Positions 57,352-64,000 of a stretch of 64,000 bases of DNA are shown here, in pieces. Source of the DNA: Anaeramoeba flamelloides (taxonomy: Eukaryota > Metamonada > Anaeramoebidae); the NCBI GenBank assembly GCA_027625915.1, contig JANTQA010000057.1, forward strand, positions 1,240,001-1,304,000. The letters run 5' to 3'. Made by a program: the position numbers and the translations under genes. The notes under the pieces were generated by a model that saw only the letters and a list, made by a program, of their open reading frames with translations, did not search any database and was not told where the DNA came from. Each line of letters opens with the position of its first letter. Positions within the stretch are counted from its first letter, which is position 1.

Positions 57352-60300
57352 GTATATATGTATATGTATATGTATATATGGATTTGGGGTTTTAACTTTG
57401 AAATTCTAAAAAAAAAAACCCTATGTTTATCAATTACTTATTCTCAAAATCATCAAAAACCCAGAAAAAAAATTTGAATTTTTAATAATTTTTTTTTTTC
57501 AAAGAAAATGATTTATTCAAAACCAAAATTTTGAGTATATTTCTTTCAAAAGGAATAAAAGTTTAATTTATATTATGGTTCATATGAATAATTTTTATTT
57601 GTCAAAATTGATTTATTTTTCGAAAATTAAAATACAAAAATAAATAAATAAATAAATAAATACTAACGAAATTAAAAGTCGCAAATACCGTCTTTTTAAA
57701 ACAATGTAATCATAATTTGATGAAAACGAACACTTTAGTCACCTGTTATTAATATATTTAAGACTATATCTTTTTATTATTTTTTATTACAAATTTAATT
57801 ATATAAATCTGGTAAAGTTTTCCAAAAATAAACTCTCTTTCAGTCAAAGTTTCCTAGTTTTTTTGAAGAAATAGAACACATTCTATGGGTATAATCCAAT
57901 ATTATTCTCAAATTTTTTTTTCAATTTGTAGATCAGAATAATTTTTTCTAATTTGGTCAAATTTTCGTTTCTTTGTTTTTCTTTACTTTGCTTTTCACTT
58001 TTTCTTTTCTTTTTTCTTTTTATTTTAAAAAGCCAATTCGAAGAAAAAAAACAATCTTTGAAAACTCCAAATTAACATTAAGAAAATTAAGGCATTGTAA
58101 TTTCCTTAAAAATTTAGAAATTTACAATTAAAAAAAATCTTATTGTCAACAAATTTAATTTCCTAAAGAAATTGTCAAAAATTTTTACAATAGACATTCC
58201 AATGATAGGCAAAAAATTCTTTTTAAAACATTTTTTTTTTTTTGAAATTTATAGAGTGTTGGGATATTTTCTTTTATGAATATACATTCTAATCCGAAGT
58301 TTATTATTTCTCTTATTTCTAAACAATCGTATTTTGGTTTATTCTTAAAAAAAAAGTAAATTTTTCATTTTTTGTTGGTCCCCTTTGAGTGAAATGGAAC
58401 TTATGTTATTTTGAAGAAAACATTATTGGTTCGTTTATTAATTCTAGAAATCATTATAATCAAATCCTAATATGATTTAATTTTTTAAAACAATTGATCT
58501 CTTACAAAATTATCAACAATTTCAACTTTATACCGAAAAAAAAATAGATTATTTTTTTTTTTTTGTTTAGGAAGAAGTGTAATTTACACTCTAAATGCCC
58601 TTATGCTTGAATTTCCTTTCAGAAATTTAAGCATAAAATCATAGATTCCATGATTATTAATTAATGAAAATAATTTCAAACTTTCTTGCTTTAATATTAA
58701 TTCATTAGATTTTTTTCTTTCAATTTATTTTAGAAAATTAATATATTATTTTCATAAGAAGGGTATACCCATAAAAAATGATAAAAGATAATTATTTAAC
58801 AAATAACATAAAGAGGGTTAAAAAAAAATAATAATAACAAATCTTCATAAAATATGAATAAAACAAGTTTTAATATTATGGGATTGAGAAATTACAATTT
58901 TTCAAAAAAAGAGAAATTTCTAAAATGTTAAAAAAATTTGTTTGGGTCGCAATTATTGAATTTTTTTTTTGATAAAATTTTTAATTTCATTGCCTTTAAT
59001 AACTATTTTATATTTTGGTATTTTTTTTTTTTTTTCTTTTACTTTTAAATAGGTAAATCCATCCGAAGATCCTATTTTAAAAAAATTCTCAGAAGAAGGA
59101 ATAGGAAACATTTTTGTTACTGATCAAATCTTATCGGCACTTATGATTTCTCCACGATCAGCCATCCCTTGGGATATAGTCTTTACCAAAAAAGGAGATC
59201 AATTATGGCTAGATAAACGTAAAGACTCAAGATTAGATTATGAAACAATTAACGAAACAAATAGATGGGCACCAAATGATGATAAACCAGAATCTGTTAA
59301 TTCTGCATATAGCTTATCCAATGAAGCAACTGATACAAACTTGAGATTTAGTCAACAAGTTTTAAATTCATCGGGATGTGTAGAATTTAATAACAAAAGC
59401 CCATTTACAGATGAAAAATCTAATATTGGCAATTATGAACAGCAGGAACATGCAGCTGTTTTTTATCGTTATCGATCATTTGATTTAGATGACAATATGA
59501 AAATAATTGTTCGGTGTAGTATAAACGCAGCAGAAGAACCACCACAAAAGAAAAAGAAAAGAGTCAATACAAGAAAAACGAAGAAAAATAGAAGAGCTAA
59601 AAAGCTTAATTTAGATGAAAATGATGAAAATAATCAAGAAGAAATGCAATATGGCACAGTAATTCATATTGATGGCAACCCACCAAAAAAAAATGAAGAA
59701 GAAAAGGAAACAGAAGAAAACTTTGAAAAGAAATCCATCGAGATCGAAAAGGAAGAATCAAAATTGGAATGGAACGGACCAAAACTGCTTTCTGTTCATG
59801 CCTTAAATGAAGTCAATCCTAAATATACTATAAATTGGAAAGAAAATTTGGATTTGAAAATGGCATCAGCGCTGCTCACAGAAATGAAAAACAATGCCAA
59901 CAAGATGGGAAAATGGGGATTGAAAGCACACCTTGCCGGCGTTGATCAAATTAAAATTGGATTTGTTTCAAGAACAGACAATTATTCAAATAAGACACAT
60001 ACCGTTTGTGGGGTTTGTAAGTATACACCACAAGAGTTCCTCTCCTTTTGCTCCTTAAACCTTTCAAACGCCTGGTCAATTGTGAAAAGCATATGCACAG
60101 AAATTTTATCCTTGCCAAAGGATGGTAACTACATTTTACTGAGAACAAATAGAAAATCTTCTTTAGTGTTATACCGTTTGAGTGATTTGGAATTCAAAAT
60201 TACAGAAGAACATGAAGATAAAAACAAACCTTATCCCTACACAACCAAAAAAATTGTCTCTTTAAACGAAACAAAAGTTAAATTATCAAAACGTAGATTA

Positions 60301-60405
60301 ATAAAGAAAAAAACAACCACAAAAAAGAATCGTAATAAAAAGTTTCTACAAACAGCAAAAAAAAATAAAAGAAAAGTAATTGATTGGTCAAGTATTAAAA
60401 ATTAA
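53278..60405 (+). CDS. EIF3D: translation initiation factor eIF3 subunit d
   Basis: eIF3d is a peripheral eIF3 subunit with a cap-binding fold, needed for start selection on a subset of mRNAs. Four exons: 53278-53434, 53832-54186, 56992-57091 and 59053-60405. Introns are 397, 2805 and 1961 bp with donors GTAAGT, GTAAGC and GTATGT; all phases agree. The 654-residue product starts MTNPLDLSEKKEHTWGPSSE and carries family blocks EKLGKVSDW, IQPKRTWDEVTEFPLLNLSK, LKYSGSLRFYKSMYDKI, DPILKKFSEEGIGNIFVTD, SAIPWDIVFTKKGDQLWLDK, SNEATDTNLRFSQQVL, AAVFYRYRSFDLDD, ALLTEMKNNANKMGKW, LAGVDQIKIGFVSR and LSNAWSIVKSICTEIL. Human eIF3d is 548 residues; here a charged insert (about 363-448) interrupts the cap-binding region after IIVRCSIN. 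The tail (about 601-654) is strongly basic rather than acidic as in animals. Intron 2 and intron 3 contain repeats, listed separately. Confidence 0.94.
55221..55272. repeat. (TTA)n microsatellite
   Basis: About seventeen uninterrupted TTA units inside eIF3d intron 2. Confidence 0.95.
55951..56450. repeat. cluster of foldback hairpins (GTTAGG...CCTAGGCAC)
   Basis: At least three nested hairpins share the end signature GTTAGGTTTTTTTT / AAAAAAAACCTAGGCACTC. The first (55951-56030) has arms of roughly 38 bp around a few-base loop. Another pairs TTAGGTTTTCTTGAGTTTTC with GAAAACCTCAAGAAAACCTA (56302-56402). An AAGAATGTAGAAAAATCTTTG / TTTACTCTATTCTTTTGAA palindrome lies between. A trailing run repeats GGCACT(C/T)(T/G)AC(G)GG three or four times. 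The same signatures recur at 62840-63380. Confidence 0.75.
56650..56862 (+). repeat. inverted repeat J, left arm (upstream of exon 3)
   Basis: Ends AGAGTGTAATTTACACTTCTTC-like and matches 58571-58783 in reverse over about 213 bp. The plus strand carries a 68-codon frame with LKLFSLINNRGIYDLTLKFL; the reversed arm encodes the similar LKLFSLINNHGIYDFMLKFL but is broken elsewhere. This suggests an old duplicated coding fragment of unknown family. Confidence 0.65.
57303..57383. repeat. TA/TATG microsatellite
   Basis: Alternating TA units with interspersed TATG units. Confidence 0.9.
57815..58420 (+). repeat. dispersed repeat E, copy 2
   Basis: Direct-orientation counterpart of 36960-37590; see that entry for shared blocks. 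It lies wholly within eIF3d intron 3. Confidence 0.6.
58571..58783 (-). repeat. inverted repeat J, right arm (downstream of exon 3)
   Basis: Begins GAAGAAGTGTAATTTACACT, the inverse of the end of the left arm at 56862, and stays alignable to CCCATAAAAAATG. The two arms bracket exon 3 (56992-57091) at distances of about 130 bp and 1.5 kb. Confidence 0.65.
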
Positions 60406-60406
60406 C

Positions 60407-60590
60407 ATTTTTTCTTTTCTTTTCTTTTCTTTTCTTTCTTTCTTTTTTATTCTTTTCTTATCTTTTTCTTTTCATTTCTTTCTTTCTTTTTCTTTCTTTT
60501 TCTTTTTCTTTTTCTTTTTCTTTCTTTTCTTTTCTTTCTTTTCTTCTGTTTGTTTTTCATGTCTTTATTTTTTCTTTCTTTACTTTTCAT
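60407..60590 (+). repeat. polypyrimidine (TTTTC)n-like tract 3' of eIF3d
   Basis: Almost 190 bases containing nearly only T and C, as TTTTC and TTTC units, beginning immediately after the stop codon. It would form the 3' UTR or downstream region of eIF3d. Confidence 0.9.
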
Positions 60591-61296
60591 TTTATAATCA
60601 TAATTATATTTAATATGATTATTCTCTATCCATCTATCTACTATTTAAAAGATATTTTTATCAAATTTCAAGTTTTTAGCACTGGACAAACTTTTAGATT
60701 TTTATCACTAATTTATTTTTTATTTTTTATTATTACTCTGGAAAAAAAATTAATTTTATAATTTATAAATAAAAATAACATTTTTTGATGATTAAATTTG
60801 GTGATTTTTTTTTTGAATTCTAATATTTTCTTTTGGGATATGGTTTAATTTAAAACCTGACTTTTAATTATCTGAATTTTTTTTATTTTTTTTTTTCATT
60901 TTGAGTTTTTTATACTATTTTCAGGAAAAAAACACAAAGATTCACATTTTTTCTTTTTGATTGATCGAACGAAGAATTTTTTTCAATAAATTTTCTACAT
61001 TTTTTTTTAAAAAGTTTAAAATCTTGTATTTTAATAAAAAAAGGTACAAAATTTTCATTTTCTTTTTTTTTCATATTTTCAGATTAATATCAAAGAAATG
61101 CATTGTGTATATTGATATATGTATTCACCCATTACTGTTTTATCCTTTTTTTTTGAGGTACATTTTGAGTAAAATTAAAATCAAAATGGCAGAATAAGAA
61201 GATTTGTTTTTAAAAAAAAAAAACATTATGAAAATTTATCATATATTTAATTTCAAAAACCAGTATTTTTTTTCTAAAAATAAACTAAACTATATT

Positions 61297-61825
61297 CTAA
61301 AAATTTGAACACAGTTTAAACAGTTGAAAGAAGATCAATACGGCACTTTAAATTCAATTTGGAAAGAATTTTGATTTTATAAACCAATTCATTTTTTGTC
61401 TTTTTTGTTTTGTTTTCATTTCCTTTTCTGTAGTTAAGTAATCTGTTTTGTTTGATCTTGAAAATTTTTTTTTCAATGGTTGATAGATGTTTAGTCTTGA
61501 GTTTGCTAAATAGAAAAATAACATACTATTGGTAGATGGTATCTGAACATTTGATTGATCAATAATTGTTGGTGAAATTTAGAAAAATTTACCAATACAT
61601 TTTTTGATCCACTCGTTTCATAATTTTTGAACACACCTGTTTTTATTTTTGAGTTTTATATTTTTTTCATTTCTTTGGATTAAAATGATTACTTATTAAA
61701 ACATTAATACTAGGTAACTTTAATGTTGTTTTATATTAGGTTTGGAAAAATACAATAAATTGTGTTTTTTTTTTTGCCTAATTTTAATTTTGGGTCTGCA
61801 CAAATTTTTGGTATGGGGTTTATTT
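61297..61825 (+). repeat. dispersed repeat F, copy 3
   Basis: Counterpart of 10575-11100 in the same orientation: ACAGTTTAAACAGTTGAAAG, CATTTTTTGTCTTTTTTGTT, CATTTGATTGATCAATAATT and TTTGGAAAAATACAATAAAT occur in the same order and spacing. Confidence 0.65.
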
Positions 61826-62839
61826 TATATCACAAAGCACATAACTTTAAAATCTTGTAAATTAATCAAATAATAATATTCACAAATTTTTTATTGATAA
61901 ATTAGCAAAAATAATTATAACTTATCATTTTATTGATGGAATATATCTTGTGAAAAGTTTTCAAACCAATAATTCAATTTGTCAATTTGAAGGTTTATGT
62001 AATATAAAAAAAATCATTTGGGTTAAGTAAAATAATTTTCTCAACAATTTTTTTTAAAAAAGTAATTTTGTTTTAAAACCTTAGGTTTCTTTTAGATTGG
62101 TTAGTTTTATTTTTTTGAAAAGAAAATTAAATAAAAAGTTTTTTAAAATTAAGGAGGGGAACAACAATTGAGATAATTTTTCAATACAATTAAAAATCTA
62201 AATTTTCGACGTTATAATTCTAAGAAATTATAATTATTTTTAACAATACTAGATATCTTGTCGAAGAAAAATTTTACACTTAAGTCTGTCAATTATATTC
62301 AAAACGAAAAGATAATATATAATATATATATAATATTAATTTTCAAGAATCAGAATTTATGTTTGAAATTTTTCTTTTTTGGTGTTTGAGTATTTTAAAA
62401 CAAATTTCCCAATCTTAGTTTCGGGAAAAGAACCTTTCGTAGTCTTATTATCAATTATTATCAAAGTTCAAGTAGCTATTATTCAACTTATATGAAAAAT
62501 ATACTTAGTTTTATTACCATTAATCACATTTCGATTCATTTCGCTTGTATTTCTAGTACAAGAACTTAACTAGAATAATAATTTGTAATATAATCATAAT
62601 TAATCGTTGGATACGATATAATTATAAATATAAATATCTAATAAAAGAGAATTTTTTTGTACTATGATAAAATAAAAAAAATTCTAATATAGGGTTTTAA
62701 GGTTTGAACCAAATAAACAAAAATAATAATATTAATATCTTTATTATTATCAAAAATTAACAATCATTATTTATCTTTTCGTTTACTAATGTTGAATTAA
62801 AGTATGAGTTTCTAATCAAATTTATAAATAATAATTTAG

Positions 62840-63380
62840 GGAAAGTCATCGAGTTCTGGAGAGTGTCGTAGAGTACCTATATTTTTTATTAATTTTAGAA
62901 ATAAAAAATTTCAAAAATTTTCTTTGAATTTCTATAATAAAAAAAACATAAGGGTGGTTTTCCAGAATTCGAAAGAATAGAGAAAAATCTTTGACTTTAC
63001 TCAATTATTACAAATTCTTGAATAGTTAACAGTGGTTTACTTGAGGTTTTCTATTTTATTTTTGAAAAAGACATTTTTTCGTTAGGTTTTTTTTACTTTT
63101 CGAAATAATCCGAAAATTTATTAAAATTTTCTGTTTATTTCCAAAAGTAAAAAAAAACCTAGAACACTTCACAAATAAAATAGAAAACCCAAGAAAATGT
63201 TTATGAAAGAATTCTAGAATTCAAAAGAAATGTTTAAATTTTCATGATTTTATAAATCATAATAAACTTAACTGTACTTTTCCCGAATTCCAAAGAATAG
63301 ACAAAAATCAAATATTTTACACTATTCTTTTGAATCCAGAAAAGTCTAAAAGCTTGAAAATTTTTAATTTGATCATACAA
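62840..63380. repeat. second foldback cluster
   Basis: Carries CGTTAGGTTTTTTTTACTTT with its inverse AAAAGTAAAAAAAAACCTAG (63079-63165), the AAGAATAGAGAAAAATCTTTG block twice, GAGGTTTTCTATTTTATTTT with AAAATAGAAAACCCAAGAAA, and GAGAGTGTCGTAGAGTACC, the inverse of the CTACG-rich tail of the 55951-56450 cluster. Confidence 0.65.
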
Positions 63381-64000
63381 ATAATATTATTATTTTTTAT
63401 AAAAAAAATTTACTTATTTTTCAAACCTTTTTTTCTTTTGATAGCTAATATCCTTTTATTACACCTTTCTTGCAATAAAAAACTATATAAATCTCAGATT
63501 TAAAATTTAAATCTTTTCTAATTAACTTTTAATTAGTATTTTCAAATTTTATTCTCTTTCAGTCAAACTTTGAATAATTTCTTTCAATTTTTTTTTTTTT
63601 TTGATTGTTCTTTCTTCAAACAAAAGAAAAATTGTTTTATATTCGATAATATTTTTTCAAAATCTTTTTGTTTTTAATTGAAAAAGAAATACAAATTGTA
63701 ATCAGAAATCTTTTAATTCATCAGATGGAGTTTTGAAAATGGTATCTTAAAGATCATTTTTTATTGATTCTTTTTTTACAAATAAAATTAGGGATTGAAA
63801 ATTTGCATTGCTACAGTTTAAGAAAAAGTTTCCTTTCCTCCATCAATTATAAGTTTCTTTTTTCAACAACATAATGAAAAGAAAAAAATTCAAAAATGAA
63901 TTAATTTTTATTTTTTTTTATTTTTAAATTTTTGAGACAGTTAGATAAAAGATCTTATTTTAAATCGTTTTAAAATATTTAAATTTGATATTCAACAAAA

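Larger units (their letters stand above)
57092..59052 (+). other. eIF3d intron 3, repeat-filled
   Basis: Donor GTATGT, acceptor AAATAG. Contains a TA/TATG microsatellite (57303-57383), repeat E copy 2 (57815-58420) and the right arm of inverted repeat J (58571-58783). Confidence 0.85.
60406..64000. other. terminal spacer with repeats
   Basis: After the eIF3d stop comes a CT-only tract (60407-60590), then repeat F copy 3 (61297-61825), a TATA-rich block near 62315-62335, foldback signatures (62840-63380), and a possible trace of repeat E from 63546. No gene is visible up to the window end. Confidence 0.55.

Overview
The window is nuclear DNA from a very AT-rich microbial eukaryote. Genes have spliceosomal GT-AG introns (31 bp to 2.8 kb), proteins carry Lys/Glu/Asn/Gln/Ser low-complexity tracts, and genes are far apart with repeat-filled spacers. 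Furry, LST8, eIF3d, eL6 and eS19 are all recognisable. A free-living amoeboid or amoeboflagellate protist fits; an Anaeramoeba-like metamonad is my best guess, but only a guess. I saw no rRNA, tRNA or CRISPR array and nothing bacterial.

Layout. 1-8.1 kb: repeats, two DNA-transposon-like elements and one small two-exon gene (2.7-3.0 kb, minus). 8.1-8.9 kb: ribosomal protein eL6 (plus, three exons). 9-13.8 kb: repeats. 13.9-23.1 kb: a very large Furry/Tao3/Mor2 gene (minus, two exons; the first exon supplies the ATG that the big open frame lacks). 23.1-28.7 kb: repeats, one MITE, an orphan coding-like frame. 28.8-29.6 kb: ribosomal protein eS19 (minus, two exons, added acidic tail). 33.5-36 kb: a Gln-rich coiled-coil protein with a recurring short motif (minus). 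40.5-41.2 kb: an RGG-box plus PH-domain protein (minus, three exons). 46.2-47.7 kb: LST8 (minus, two exons). 48.7-48.9 kb: an orphan cysteine-rich frame. 53.3-60.4 kb: eIF3d (plus, four exons, two introns stretched to 2.0 and 2.8 kb by repeats). 60.4-64 kb: repeats.

The genes do not form an operon. Three belong to translation (eL6, eS19, eIF3d), one to TOR signalling (LST8) and one to NDR-kinase/cell-polarity control (Furry). The most unusual content lies in the spacers: several families of short non-autonomous repeats, including a roughly 195 bp MITE with TA target duplications in four copies, a second CAGTG-ended family, a 0.7 kb TIR element in two copies, a roughly 1.2 kb inverted repeat pair 20 kb apart, clustered foldback hairpins, and an inverted repeat pair bracketing one eIF3d exon. 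No transposase gene is visible, so all would have to be moved in trans or are extinct. All splice models were deduced by eye from reading frame, GT/AG sites and family similarity.
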